Notes: generated from the sequence alone by a model not told the origin. Positions 1 through 11,558 are shown, numbered from the stretch's first letter. The stretch: DNA of 40,209 nt from Streptomyces mangrovisoli (GCF_000974985.2 NZ_LAVA02000029.1:1-40209); one strand, 5' to 3'. Translations and numbers: made by a program.

Positions 1-593
1 AGCTGCATGTCGGCGTACTCGATGCCGTTGTGCACCATCTTCACGAAGTGCCCCGCGCCGTCCGGGCCGACGTGCGTCACGCACGGGGCGCCGTCCGCCG
101 CCTTCGCGGAGATCTTCTCCAGCATCGGGCCCAGCGAGTCGTACGACTCCACCGGCCCGCCGGGCATGATGCTCGGCCCGTGCAGCGCGCCCTCCTCGCC
201 GCCCGAGACGCCCATGCCGACGAAGTGGATGCCCTGCTCGCGCAGCGCCTTCTCGCGGCGGCGGGTGTCGGCGAAGTGCGCGTTGCCGCCGTCGATGATC
301 ATGTCGCCCGGTTCCAGGAGCGGCGCGAACTCCTCGATCACCGCGTCCGTCGGGTCGCCGGCCTTCACCATGATGACGAGCCGGCGGGGCCGCTCCAGCG
401 CCGCCACGAACTCCTTGGCGGTCTCGGCCGCGATGAAGTCCCCCTCGCCGCCGAACTCCTCCACCAGCGCGTGCGTCTTCGACGCCGTCCGGTTGTGCAC
501 CGCGACCGTGTAGCCGTTGCGCGCGAAGTTGCGGGCGAGGTTGCGGCCCATGACCGCGAGACCCGTGACGCCGATCTGGGCTGTAGTGCTCAT
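1..593 (-). CDS. gnd: 6-phosphogluconate dehydrogenase, N-terminal part (runs off the window)
   Basis: Oxidative decarboxylation of 6-phosphogluconate to ribulose-5-phosphate with NADP+, in the cytosolic pentose phosphate pathway. About 197 residues are present. They begin MSTTAQIGVTGLAVMGRNL, which is the GxAxMG Rossmann motif of the family. Further in are MIIDGGN, the substrate-binding signature GVSGGEEGA, and near the window edge KMVHNGIEY with the catalytic Lys. The ATG at 593 is preceded by GAGGAGC at 601-607, so the start is well supported. The C-terminal all-helical half lies outside the window, so I cannot say whether this is the long (about 470-480) or short form, though MSTTAQIGVTGLAVMG fits the long NADP+ form. 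A GATC-phased repeat lies just upstream. The gene diverges from the Rpf gene. Confidence 0.96.
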   Translation of the reverse strand, partial: MSTTAQIGVTGLAVMGRNLARNFARNGYTVAVHNRTASKTHALVEEFGGEGDFIAAETAKEFVAALERPRRLVIMVKAGDPTDAVIEEFAPLLEPGDMIIDGGNAHFADTRRREKALREQGIHFVGMGVSGGEEGALHGPSIMPGGPVESYDSLGPMLEKISAKAADGAPCVTHVGPDGAGHFVKMVHNGIEYADMQ

Positions 594-610
594 ACCGCCT
601 GCTCCTCAAA

Positions 611-655
611 GATCCAGAAGATCCCGTAGATCCTGCTGATCCCGTAGATCCTGCT
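611..655. repeat. Short tandem repeat with GATC every 9 bp upstream of gnd
   Basis: An 18-bp unit, GATCCCGTAGATCCTGCT, occurs twice in tandem at 620-637 and 638-655, preceded by a diverged half unit from 611. GATC occurs at 611, 620, 629, 638 and 647, exactly 9 bp apart each time. The repeat starts immediately upstream of the gnd ribosome site, in what is probably the gnd leader or promoter. The sequence is shown directly; any regulatory role is inference. Confidence 0.85.
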
Positions 656-860
656 AAGGGTGGTGCCGGTCGTGCCGTCAGTATTGCCCACCGGCCGTCC
701 TGACCTACGGAGATACGGATCTGGCGGCCCGGTCGGCTCAGACCGCCGGCCGAAAGGTTCACCGGTCCGCCCGGCGCGGGCCGCGCGCGGCCCCTCCGGC
801 GAGGTGACGCCGTGTCAACTCCCCGTACCGGCGCGACGCGAGAGGCGGCTGATTGCTGTC

Positions 861-890
861 TTGTCATGGCCAGTTAGCGGCACTTACTTT
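861..890 (+). promoter_or_regulatory. Candidate vegetative promoter for the Rpf gene
   Basis: TTGTCA at 861-866 (five of six matches to TTGACA) and TACTTT at 885-890 (fits TAnnnT) are separated by 18 bp. A transcript starting near 897 would have a short leader of about 27 bases containing the GAGGGGG ribosome site at 911-917. This is the only good -35/-10 pair seen in the intergenic region. Confidence 0.4.
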
Positions 891-902
891 TGGCCTTCCT
901 GA

Positions 903-3474
<2,572 letters not shown>

Positions 3475-3701
3475 GAGCTGCTCCTCTGCGTGAGGCGGGG
3501 GCACCGGGCCCGACGCGGCGAACGATCGTCTTCCATACCAACACGATGCCCCGTCGAACTCTTCCCGTCTTCGTACCTGAGCAGGCATTGCCCCCTACTG
3601 CCGATGGAGTACGAGTCGAGCGGAATCCTCCCTCAGACGGGTGATTGAGCCAGGAGACCGGGTATGGGCTACCCCTAAGGGTCTTGGTACTACTGCTGTT
3701 C

Positions 3702-4439
3702 GTGGACCTCGACCCGCACCTCCCGGCCCTGAACGCCCTCGGCGGCTTCTTCGTCCTACGCACGGCCGTAGCGCCCGGCCCGCCGCCACCCGCGGCCGGG
3801 CGCCGCCGAAAAATCGGGTCATGGGATGTTTACGGCGATCTCATGATTTTTCGGGTCGATACGGTCGCCGCGCGGCTGGGAACGCCCGAGGTGCGCGTCG
3901 CCGCCTCCATCGCGCAGCAGGGTTTCGCCGCGCGCCTGTGGTCCGTCGCCCTCGGCTGCGCCGCGCTGTACGGCGCCGTCCCCGACCTCGGCCCGGCGCT
4001 GCTGCGCTGGGACCCGGCCGCCGCCGCCCCCGACGACCTCCTCCTGACCGAGGTGCGCCCCGGCCCCGGGGACGCGCCGGCCCTCGCCGACGCCGTACTC
4101 CACACGTATCTGGAACCGCTCGCCGCGCTTCTCCACGACCGCTGCGGAGTGGCCACCGGGCTGCTGCGCGGCAACGCGGGCTCGGCGCTCGCGGGCGCCG
4201 CGCGCGAGCTGGCGCGCCGGGCCCCCGCGATCGGCCGGCCCGACGCCGTACCGCGCGCCGCCGCCCTCGCCGGGGAACTCCTCGCGCATCCGCTGCTCGC
4301 CCCGACCGGCGTCCGCACCGCAACCGGCTTCCGGCGCCGCAGCTGCTGCCTGTACTACCGCGTGCCCGGCGGCGGGCTGTGCGGGGACTGCTGCTTCGTA
4401 CGGCCGCCGCGCTCTTCCCCGCGCGCCGCTTCTGGGTGA
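3702..4439 (+). CDS. FhuF-like (2Fe-2S)-binding protein, probable ferric iron/siderophore reductase family
   Basis: A protein of about 245 residues ending in RRSCCLYYRVPGGGLCGDC. This fits the C-C-x10-C-x2-C iron-sulfur motif at the C-terminus of FhuF-type ferric siderophore reductases. The body has the family text VAASIAQQGFAARLWSVALG and LLRGNAGSALAGA. The start is uncertain. GTG 3702 begins at the conserved-looking DLDPHLPALNALGGFFVLR but has no good ribosome site. A good site (AGGAG 3652-3656) instead serves an ATG at 3664 that opens a four-codon frame (MGYP, stop 3676-3678) in another frame. That could be a leader mini-ORF, or a sign of a one-base indel near 3665-3700. The gene ends 38 bp before glgA on the same strand and is probably co-transcribed with it. 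Confidence 0.75.
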   Translation: MDLDPHLPALNALGGFFVLRTAVAPGPPPPAAGRRRKIGSWDVYGDLMIFRVDTVAARLGTPEVRVAASIAQQGFAARLWSVALGCAALYGAVPDLGPALLRWDPAAAAPDDLLLTEVRPGPGDAPALADAVLHTYLEPLAALLHDRCGVATGLLRGNAGSALAGAARELARRAPAIGRPDAVPRAAALAGELLAHPLLAPTGVRTATGFRRRSCCLYYRVPGGGLCGDCCFVRPPRSSPRAASG

Positions 4440-4477
4440 CCATGAGGGAACCAGCCGCTGAGATAGGGGGGTTCCGG

Positions 4478-5638
4478 GTGCGTGTGGGCCTGCTGACCCG
4501 GGAGTACCCGCCGGATGTGTACGGCGGCGCCGGTGTCCATGTCGAGTTCCTGGCACGGGAGTTGCGGCCGCTGGTCGACCTCGACGTGCACTGCTGGGGC
4601 GAGGGCCGCGCCGACGGGGTGCTGCGGCACCGCCCGTGGTCCGCGCTCGACGGCGCCAACGACGCGCTGCGCACCTTCTCCGTGGACCTCGCCATGGCGA
4701 CCGCTCTGGAGGGCCGTGAACTCGTCCACTCCCACACCTGGTACGCCAACCTCGGCGGGCACGTCGCCAAGCTGCTGCACGGGGTGCCGCATGTGCTGAC
4801 CGCGCACTCCCTGGAACCCCTGCGCCCCTGGAAGGCCGAGCAACTCGGCGGCGGCTACGCCCTGTCGAGCTGGGCCGAGCGCACCGCGATCGAGGCCGCC
4901 GACGCCGTCGTCGCCGTGTCGGGCGCCATGCGCGAGGACATCCTGAGCTGCTACCCGGCGCTCGACCCGGCCCGGGTGCACGTCGTCCACAACGGCATCG
5001 ACACCGCCCTGTACCGGCCGGACCACGGCACCGAGGCGCTCACCCGGATCGGCCTCGACCCGAAGCGGCCGTTCGTCCTGTTCGTCGGCCGGATCACCCG
5101 GCAGAAGGGCGTGCCGCACCTGCTGCGGGCCGTACGGGACATCGACCCCGGCGTGCAGGTCGTGCTGTGCGCGGGCGCGCCCGACACGCCGGAGATCGAC
5201 CGGGAGTTCCGCGAACTGCACGCGGAGCTGAGCCGGGTCCGCGAGGGCGTGCACTGGATACCGCAGATGCTGCCGCGCGCCGACGTCATCCAACTGCTCA
5301 CGCACGCCGCCGTGTTCGTCTGCCCCTCGGTCTACGAGCCGCTCGGCATCGTGAACCTGGAGGCGATGGCGTGTGGCACGCCGGTCGTGGCGTCCCGGGT
5401 CGGCGGCATCCCGGAGGTCGTGGACGACGGCCGTACCGGGGTGCTCGTGGACGTGGACGACGCGTTCGAGACGAACCTCACCCGGGCCCTGGACTCCGTC
5501 CTCGGCGATCCCGAGGCCGCCCGGCGGATGGGCGAGGCCGGGCGGGAGCGGGCCGTGGGCGAGTTCGGCTGGGACGCGGTCGCCCGACGGACGGTCGCCC
5601 TGTACGAAGAGGTCCTCGGGAACTTCAAGGCGCCGTAG
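4478..5638 (+). CDS. glgA: Glycogen synthase of the actinobacterial GT4 type (alpha-maltose-1-phosphate synthase, GlgM-like)
   Basis: GT-B fold glycosyltransferase of 386 residues starting VRVGLLTREYPPDVYGGAG. It carries the N-terminal GGAGVHVEFLA nucleotide-sugar site, LFVGRITRQKG in the second domain, and the GT4 signature EPLGIVNLEAMACGTPVVAS with the two conserved Glu residues. The family transfers glucose from ADP-glucose to glucose-1-phosphate to make maltose-1-phosphate for the GlgE route (known for mycobacterial GlgM), and can elongate glucan. GTG 4478 is chosen because AGGGGGG precedes it and the protein then starts where family members do; an upstream ATG at 4442 adds 12 residues. 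The next gene, glgC, supplies ADP-glucose. Its stop codon lies in a 20-bp periodic repeat. Confidence 0.9.
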   Translation: MRVGLLTREYPPDVYGGAGVHVEFLARELRPLVDLDVHCWGEGRADGVLRHRPWSALDGANDALRTFSVDLAMATALEGRELVHSHTWYANLGGHVAKLLHGVPHVLTAHSLEPLRPWKAEQLGGGYALSSWAERTAIEAADAVVAVSGAMREDILSCYPALDPARVHVVHNGIDTALYRPDHGTEALTRIGLDPKRPFVLFVGRITRQKGVPHLLRAVRDIDPGVQVVLCAGAPDTPEIDREFRELHAELSRVREGVHWIPQMLPRADVIQLLTHAAVFVCPSVYEPLGIVNLEAMACGTPVVASRVGGIPEVVDDGRTGVLVDVDDAFETNLTRALDSVLGDPEAARRMGEAGRERAVGEFGWDAVARRTVALYEEVLGNFKAP

Positions 5639-5700
5639 CGGACGGCGAGGTGCCGTGGCGCGTGGCGGGGCGCTGTAGCGCGCGGCGGGGCGCCGTGACG
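5631..5700. repeat. Imperfect 20-bp tandem repeat across the glgA stop codon
   Basis: Ten-base blocks CGCCGTAGCG (5631), TGCCGTGGCG (5651), CGCTGTAGCG (5671) and CGCCGTGACG (5691) recur every 20 bp. They alternate with GGCGGGG-like blocks (5641, 5661, 5681). The first block contains the TAG stop of glgA, so the array begins in the last codons and runs into the spacer. Confidence 0.8.
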
Positions 5701-5703
5701 CGC

Positions 5704-5724
5704 GGCCCGGGAATCCCTCGGGCC
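5704..5724 (+). terminator. Possible stem-loop between glgA and glgC
   Basis: GGCCCGGG (5704-5711) can pair with CTCGGGCC (5717-5724), eight pairs with one G-T, around a 5-base loop. There is no T-run. It could be an attenuator or processing element between glgA and glgC. The evidence is weak because GC-rich DNA gives many such stems. Confidence 0.3.
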
Positions 5725-5798
5725 CGGACGATCTCGAACAGGCTTACAGCGCCCTGCTCAGGGGCAGGCTCGGGTCAACCAGGGTGAGGGGAGCGGCC

Positions 5799-7019
5799 AT
5801 GCGTCGTGGTGGACCTTCGGTGCTCGGAATCGTGCTGGCGGGCGGAGAGGGCAAACGCCTGATGCCGCTGACCGCGGACCGCGCGAAACCCGCGGTCACC
5901 TTCGGCGGCACCTACCGCCTCGTCGACTTCGTCCTGTCCAACCTCGTCAACGCCGACATCCTGCGCATCTGCGTGCTGACGCAGTACAAGTCGCACTCGC
6001 TGGACCGGCACATCACGACCACCTGGCGGATGTCCAGTCTGCTCGGCAACTACGTCACGCCCGTCCCCGCCCAGCAACGCCTGGGCCCGCGCTGGTACCT
6101 GGGCAGCGCCGACGCGCTGCTCCAGTCGCTGAACCTGATCCACGACGAACGGCCCGAGTACGTCGCGGTGTTCGGCGCCGACCACGTCTACCGCATGGAC
6201 CCGCGCCAGATGCTCAAGCAGCACATCGAGGGCGGCGCGGGCGTGACCGTCGCGGGCATCCGGGTGCCGCGCTCGGAGTCGTCGTCGTTCGGCGTGATCA
6301 CCCCCGGCTCCGACGGGCAGACGGTGGAGCGCTTCCTGGAGAAGCCGGCCGACCCGCCGGGCCTCGCGGACGACCCCGAGTGCGTCTTCGCCTCCATGGG
6401 CAACTACATCTTCACCACCAAGGCCCTGATCGAGGCGTTGCAACGGGACGCGGAGGACGAGAACTCCGTGCACGACATGGGCGGTTCGATCCTGCCCCAG
6501 CTCACCGACCGGGGCGAGGCGCAGCTGTACGACTTCAGCCAGAACCACGTGCCCGGCGAGACCAGCCGGGACCAGGGCTACTGGCGCGACGTCGGCACGC
6601 TCGACGCGTACTACGAGGCGCACATGGACCTGATCGCCGAGCGCCCGGCGTTCAACCTCTACAACCGCGACTGGCCGATCTACACGCACTCGTACCAGCT
6701 GTCCCCGGCGCGCTTCAACGCGGGCGGCATCGCCAGCGAGTCGATCATCAGCGCCGGCTGCCTGGTGCGCGGCCAGGTGACCCGGTCGGTGCTCTCGCCG
6801 GGCGTGCGCGTCGACCCGGGCGCGGTGGTGCAGGGTTCGGTGCTGCACGACAACGTCCACATCGGCCGGGGTGCGGTCGTGCGCGGCGCCGTCCTCGACA
6901 AGAACGTGGAGGTTCCGCCGGGCGCCACGATCGGCGTCAATCCGGAGCGGGACGCGGAGTTGTACACCGTCTCCACCGGCGGGGTGATCGCCCTAGGAAA
7001 GGGGCAGCTGGTGACCTGA
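5799..7019 (+). CDS. glgC: Glucose-1-phosphate adenylyltransferase (ADP-glucose pyrophosphorylase)
   Basis: Makes ADP-glucose from glucose-1-phosphate and ATP, the committed step of glycogen and maltose-1-phosphate synthesis. The 406-residue product opens with [18 protein letters not shown] followed by [10 protein letters not shown], the pyrophosphorylase nucleotide-binding motif with its catalytic Arg and Lys. It continues with [27 protein letters not shown] and EKPADPP, all GlgC family blocks. The C-terminal third is a left-handed beta-helix ([36 protein letters not shown]), which holds the allosteric region in the family. ATG 5799 follows GAGGGGAG by 5 bases. It lies 160 bp after glgA on the same strand, making a functional pair. 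Confidence 0.97.
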   Translation: MRRGGPSVLGIVLAGGEGKRLMPLTADRAKPAVTFGGTYRLVDFVLSNLVNADILRICVLTQYKSHSLDRHITTTWRMSSLLGNYVTPVPAQQRLGPRWYLGSADALLQSLNLIHDERPEYVAVFGADHVYRMDPRQMLKQHIEGGAGVTVAGIRVPRSESSSFGVITPGSDGQTVERFLEKPADPPGLADDPECVFASMGNYIFTTKALIEALQRDAEDENSVHDMGGSILPQLTDRGEAQLYDFSQNHVPGETSRDQGYWRDVGTLDAYYEAHMDLIAERPAFNLYNRDWPIYTHSYQLSPARFNAGGIASESIISAGCLVRGQVTRSVLSPGVRVDPGAVVQGSVLHDNVHIGRGAVVRGAVLDKNVEVPPGATIGVNPERDAELYTVSTGGVIALGKGQLVT

Positions 7020-7141
7020 GGGACGGGCGGACCGGCGGCCCGGCGGGCGTGTGACCTGCACGGTTCGTCCGGCCTGTACTGGTACGATCGGCCCGGATTC
7101 TTCGGGTTGTCGGGCATCCGCCCGAGTGGTTGGGGGTCGCG

Positions 7142-7549
7142 GTGGTCACCGGACGCGTGGTGCGGTTCGACAGTACGCGGGGGTACGGCTTCATCACCCC
7201 CGACCAGGGACAGGAAGACGTCTTCCTCCACGTCAACGACCTGCTGATCCCGGAGTCGATGGTGCGCACGGGCCTGGCCGTCGAGTTCGAGACCGAGGAG
7301 GGCGAGCGCGGCCCGAAGGCGTCCTCGATCCGTCTCGCCAAGGGCGCCGCGCCGCGCACGTCCGCGGCCGCCGGCTCCGTCGCCGAGGGCGACGACCCGC
7401 TGTGCGACGTGCTCCAGACGGAGGAGTTCACCAGCGACGTGACCGAGCTTCTGCTGCACGCGGTGCCCACGCTGACGGGCCAGCAGATCGTGCAGGTCCG
7501 TCATGAGCTGCTGGAGTTCGCGAAGAAGCGCGGGTGGGTGGAGGACTGA
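7142..7549 (+). CDS. Cold-shock-domain protein with C-terminal extension
   Basis: A 135-residue protein whose first about 65 residues form a cold-shock domain: GRVVRFDSTRGYGFITPD (RNP1-like) and DVFLHVNDL (RNP2-like), which bind single-stranded RNA or DNA. It is about twice the length of a typical CspA. The second half (LCDVLQTEEFTSDVTELLL to HELLEFAKKRGWVED) looks helical and is typical of a longer Streptomyces type (ScoF-like size), with no function I can assign. GTG 7142 has TGGGGG just upstream. A TACGAT at 7083-7088 may be a -10 element, but no -35 at the right distance is visible. Confidence 0.9.
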   Translation: MVTGRVVRFDSTRGYGFITPDQGQEDVFLHVNDLLIPESMVRTGLAVEFETEEGERGPKASSIRLAKGAAPRTSAAAGSVAEGDDPLCDVLQTEEFTSDVTELLLHAVPTLTGQQIVQVRHELLEFAKKRGWVED

Positions 7550-7774
7550 CCCGTCCGGGCCGTCGCGGGCCGACGACGACGGCCGGGGTCCGAGATCGTG
7601 TGATTGTCATGGGCGCGACAGCGCGACAAAACTGTCACCCGTCTGTCGCCCTCATGCCGCCCACCGGGCAGTCATCCGCCCCGCCCGGCCCCCGCTTCCG
7701 GCGGGTCGCCGGATGCGTCGACCGTGCGACGCGATCATGCGGACAACGATGTCTATCCGAGGGAGGCCCCCGAG

Positions 7775-10093
7775 ATGAGACGGATCCGGCGCCTGCGGCT
7801 GTCCCTGGCCGCGGCCGTGGCGGTGTCCGCACTGCTCGCCGTCCCGACCGCCTGCGCCGCGGAGCCGCCCGGCGACCGGCTCACCGACATGGTCGACCCG
7901 TTCATCGGCACGCAGAACGAGGGCAACACCTTCCCCGGCGCGGCCGTGCCCTTCGGCATGGTGCAGTTCTCGCCCGACACCGGCCACAGCACCGGCTACG
8001 ACTACACCCAGCACCGCATCCGCGGCTTCTCCCTGGTCCACCTCTCCGGCGTCGGCTGCGCGGCGGGCGGCGACCTGCCCGTGCTCCCGGTCACCGGGGA
8101 CGTCACCGAGACCGACTACGCGAAGTACGCGGCGGGCTTCCGCCACGACGACGAGAGCGCGAGCCCCGGCTACTACCGGGTCGCCCTCGACTCCGGCATC
8201 CGCGCCGAGCTGACCGCCACCGCGCGCACCGCGGTGCAGCGCTACACCTTCCCGGCCACCGAAAAGGCCGACGTCCTGCTCGACGCGGGCCAGGCGCTGC
8301 ACAAGAAGACCGCCACCCAGGTCGAGATCCTCGACGACCGGACCGTGCGCACCACCATCACCGGACACGGCTTCTGCCGGGACAGCCGGCCCTACACCCT
8401 GCACACCCTGACCCGCTTCGACCGTCCCTTCACCGCCCACGGCACCTGGGACGGCCGTACCGTCACCGCAGGGTCGAGAACCGGGCACGACGGCGCGTAC
8501 CTGCGCTTCGACACCACGAAGGACCGCACCGTCGGGGCGACCACCGCCCTGTCGTACGTCGACGCGCACGGCGCCGAGGTCAACCTGCGCGCCGAGGGCG
8601 GCCGGCCGTTCGACACGGTGCGCGCGGCGGCCGCACGCGCCTGGGAGCGCCGCCTCGACGACGTCCGGGTGCGCGGCGGCGACCCGGCCCTGCGCCGCGC
8701 CTTCTACTCGTCGCTGTACCGGTCCTACCTCGCGCCCAACATCGGCAGCGACGCCGACGGCCGCTACACCGGCTGGGACGGCACCGCGCACCGCGCCCGG
8801 GGCTTCACCTACTACCAGAACTGGTCCCTCTGGGACACCTACCGCACCCAGGCCCAGTTGCTGTCCCTGCTCGCGCCGCGCGAGGCGCGCGACATGGCGA
8901 TCTCGGTGATCCGCATCTCCGAGGACGGCGCCTGGCTGCCCAAGTGGGGCTACGGCACGGTCGAGTCGAACATCATGACCGGCGACCCGGTCACCCCGTA
9001 TCTGACCAACGCCTATCAGCAGGGGCTCCTCGGCGGCTACGAGGAGCGCGCCTACCGCGCGCTGCGGCGCAACGCCGACGAGGTGCCGCCCCTCGGCTCG
9101 CCCGCCCTCGGCCGCGAGGGCAACGTCGAGTACCTCGCCGGCGGGTTCGTCCCCTACCTGAAGGGCCGGCCGCACACCAAGCCCGGCGACTCCGCCTACG
9201 ACCACGGCGCCTCGGCCACCCTCGAGTACGCCCTGTCGGACGCCGTGCTCGCGCAGATGGCCCGCTCGCTCGGCCACCGCGCCGACGCCGACCGCTACGC
9301 GGCCCGCGCCCGCAACTGGCGCAGCCTCTTCGACCCGGCGACCGGCTTCTTCCGGGCCCGGGACGCCTCCGGCGTCTTCACCGGGCCCGCGGACCCGGCC
9401 CTCGGCGTGGGCTTCCAGGAGGGCACGGCCTGGCAGTACCAGTGGCTGGTGCCGCAGGACCTGCCCGGCATGGTCGACCTGATCGGCGGCCGGGACGTCG
9501 CGGACCGGCGCCTCGACGCCTTCTTCGCCTACCGGCGGCTGCTCGCCGACCCGGCGCGCACCGCCCGCGAGGTGTGGGTGCACGGGGCGTACGCGTACTA
9601 CGGCTCGGCCGTCTACAACCCGCAGAACGAGCCCGACCTGGTCGCGCCGTACACCTATCTGTCGATCGGGCGGCCGTGGAAGACCACGGACGTCGTGCAC
9701 GGCGCGCTGACCCTGTTCACCGACGGGCCCACCGGCATGACCGGCAACGACGACCTCGGCACGATGTCGTCGTGGATGGTGCTGTCGGCGATCGGCGTCT
9801 TCCCGGTCCAGCCCGGTGCCGACACCTGGGGCCTGTCCACCCCCGTCTTCGACCGGGTGGACCTCGCCCTGGACCGCCGCTGGTACCCGCTGGGCCGGCT
9901 CACCGTCACCGCGCCCGGCACCTCCGGAACGGACCGCTACATCCAGGGCGCCCGCCTCGACGGCAGGCCGTACGACCGGACGTATCTCACCACCCGCGCC
10001 CTGCGCTCCCTGCGCTCGCTGGCGTTCACGGTCGGCCCGCGCCCGTCGGAGTGGGGTACGTCACCCCAGGCGGCGCCACCGGCACTGAAGTGA
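7775..10093 (+). CDS. Secreted GH92 alpha-mannosidase
   Basis: Predicted exo-acting alpha-mannosidase of glycoside hydrolase family 92 (calcium-dependent, inverting in the family), 772 residues. A signal peptide (RRLRLSLAAAVAVSALLAVP, cleavage after ACA near residue 28) directs it outside the cell. The GH92 N-terminal block VDPFIGTQNEGNTFPGA follows at once. Then come GYDYTQHRIRGFSLVHLSG, YQNWSLWDTYRTQ, QEGTAWQYQW and the strongly conserved GNDDLGTMSSWMVLSAIG with FPVQPG, the active-site region holding the catalytic acid and base. ATG 7775 lies 8 bases after GGGAGG. The likely substrate is fungal or plant mannoprotein, by family analogy only. A strong terminator follows. Confidence 0.95.
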   Translation: MRRIRRLRLSLAAAVAVSALLAVPTACAAEPPGDRLTDMVDPFIGTQNEGNTFPGAAVPFGMVQFSPDTGHSTGYDYTQHRIRGFSLVHLSGVGCAAGGDLPVLPVTGDVTETDYAKYAAGFRHDDESASPGYYRVALDSGIRAELTATARTAVQRYTFPATEKADVLLDAGQALHKKTATQVEILDDRTVRTTITGHGFCRDSRPYTLHTLTRFDRPFTAHGTWDGRTVTAGSRTGHDGAYLRFDTTKDRTVGATTALSYVDAHGAEVNLRAEGGRPFDTVRAAAARAWERRLDDVRVRGGDPALRRAFYSSLYRSYLAPNIGSDADGRYTGWDGTAHRARGFTYYQNWSLWDTYRTQAQLLSLLAPREARDMAISVIRISEDGAWLPKWGYGTVESNIMTGDPVTPYLTNAYQQGLLGGYEERAYRALRRNADEVPPLGSPALGREGNVEYLAGGFVPYLKGRPHTKPGDSAYDHGASATLEYALSDAVLAQMARSLGHRADADRYAARARNWRSLFDPATGFFRARDASGVFTGPADPALGVGFQEGTAWQYQWLVPQDLPGMVDLIGGRDVADRRLDAFFAYRRLLADPARTAREVWVHGAYAYYGSAVYNPQNEPDLVAPYTYLSIGRPWKTTDVVHGALTLFTDGPTGMTGNDDLGTMSSWMVLSAIGVFPVQPGADTWGLSTPVFDRVDLALDRRWYPLGRLTVTAPGTSGTDRYIQGARLDGRPYDRTYLTTRALRSLRSLAFTVGPRPSEWGTSPQAAPPALK

Positions 10094-10108
10094 CCTCAGG
10101 TGACACAC

Positions 10109-10139
10109 GAGTCCCGCCTCTTCCCTTGGGGCGGGACTT
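10109..10139 (+). terminator. Rho-independent-type terminator after the GH92 gene
   Basis: AGTCCCGCC (10110-10118) and GGCGGGACT (10130-10138) pair perfectly over 9 bp with an 11-base loop, and one more G-T pair is possible outside. Only a short, weak T stretch follows, as is usual in streptomycetes. It starts 16 bases after the mannosidase stop codon. Confidence 0.75.
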
Positions 10140-10238
10140 AATCCGTTGTTAACTGAGCGTAGCCTGATCGTACTTGACCGTAATCGCGTTTCGGCGCTTG
10201 ACTGCTGGTCCACCCCGTCGTCGACGCGAGGCAAGCCC

Positions 10239-11558
10239 TTGACTTCAGATCCGCTCGCACCCCTCGACCTTGCGTTCTGGAACATCGAGTCCGACCGGCA
10301 CCCCATGCACCTGGGTGCCCTCGGCGTCTTCACCGCGCACTCGCCGACCGCGGGCGCCCACGCCGCCGACCTGCTCGCGGCGCGCGCCGCCGCCGTGCCC
10401 GGACTGCGGATGCGCATCCGCGACCAGTGGCAGCCGACCCGGTTCGGCGGCGCCACCCGCGAGGCCGCGCCCGACTTCGACCCGCTCGACCACGTCCGGC
10501 TGCACGCCCCGACCGACGACTTCCAGGCCGTCGCCGGGCGGCTGATGGAGCGTCCGCTGCACCGGGAGCGGCCCCCGTGGGAGGCGCATGTCCTGCCCGG
10601 CGAGGACGGCATGTCGTTCGCCGTGCTGTTCAAGTTCCACCACGCCCTCGCCGACGGCCTGCGCGCGCTCACCCTCGCCGCCGCCGTCCTCGACCCCCTG
10701 GACCTGCCCGCGCCCCGCCCGCGCCCCGTGGAGCCGCCCCGCGGCCTGCTGCCCGACGTGCGCCGGCTGCCGGGCCTGTTCCGCGGCGCCCTGTCCGACT
10801 TCGGGCGGGCCCTCGACATCGGCGCGTCGGTCGTCCGCTCCACCCTGGACGCCCGCCCCTGCCCGGCCCTCACCGCCGATCCCTCCGGCACCCGGCGCAC
10901 CGCCGGGGTCGTCGTCGACCTCGACGACGTGCACGTGGTCCGCAAGGCGGTCGGCGGCACGGTGAACGACGTCCTGATCGCCGTCGTCGCCGGGGCCCTG
11001 CGCCGCTGGCTCGACGAGCGCGGCGACGGCAGCGACGGCGTCGCGCCCCGCGCCCTGATCCCCGTCTCCAAGCGCCGCCCGCGCACCGCCCACCCACAGG
11101 GCAACCGGCTCTCCGGCTACCTGATACGGCTTCCCGTCGGCGAGAGCGACCCGCTGGCGAGGCTCGGCACGGTCCGCACCGCCATGGACCGCAACAAGGA
11201 CGCCGGACCCAACCGTGGCGCGGGCGCCGTCGCGCTGCTCGCCGACCATGTGCCCGCGCTCGGGCACCGGCTCGGCGGCCCCCTGGTGAGCCAGGCCGCC
11301 CGGCTCTGGTTCGACATCCTTGTCACCAGCGTCCCGCTGCCCAGCCTCGGGCTGAAGCTCGGCGGCCACCCGGTCACCGCCGTCTTCCCCTTCGCGCCGC
11401 TCGCGCCCGGCCAGTCCCTCGCCGTCGCGGTCTCCACCTATCGCGGCAACGTCCACTACGGCCTGGTGGCCGACGCCGAGGCCGTCCCGGACCTCGACCG
11501 GCTCGCCGCCGCGCTCACCGAGGAGGTGCGGACGCTGATGACCGCCTGCGGACCCTGA
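10239..11558 (+). CDS. Wax ester synthase / acyl-CoA:diacylglycerol acyltransferase (WS/DGAT)
   Basis: Esterifies acyl-CoA to diacylglycerol (triacylglycerol storage) or fatty alcohols, at the cytoplasmic membrane and lipid body surface. The 439-residue product begins TSDPLAPLDLAFWNIES (the family's LSPLD..F-type opening) and has the catalytic HHALADG at residues 134-140 (HHxxxDG). Further family blocks are GGTVNDVLIAVVAGALRRWL, the proposed PLW-type region as PPWEAHVL, and a C-terminal LVTSVPLPSLGLKLGG. The TTG at 10239, with GAGG about 7 bases upstream, is chosen because the conserved N-terminus starts there and no ATG or GTG fits. It resembles the S. coelicolor enzyme SCO0958, from memory. 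Transcribed alone; the spacer after the upstream terminator should hold its promoter, but I see no convincing one. Confidence 0.93.
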   Translation: MTSDPLAPLDLAFWNIESDRHPMHLGALGVFTAHSPTAGAHAADLLAARAAAVPGLRMRIRDQWQPTRFGGATREAAPDFDPLDHVRLHAPTDDFQAVAGRLMERPLHRERPPWEAHVLPGEDGMSFAVLFKFHHALADGLRALTLAAAVLDPLDLPAPRPRPVEPPRGLLPDVRRLPGLFRGALSDFGRALDIGASVVRSTLDARPCPALTADPSGTRRTAGVVVDLDDVHVVRKAVGGTVNDVLIAVVAGALRRWLDERGDGSDGVAPRALIPVSKRRPRTAHPQGNRLSGYLIRLPVGESDPLARLGTVRTAMDRNKDAGPNRGAGAVALLADHVPALGHRLGGPLVSQAARLWFDILVTSVPLPSLGLKLGGHPVTAVFPFAPLAPGQSLAVAVSTYRGNVHYGLVADAEAVPDLDRLAAALTEEVRTLMTACGP

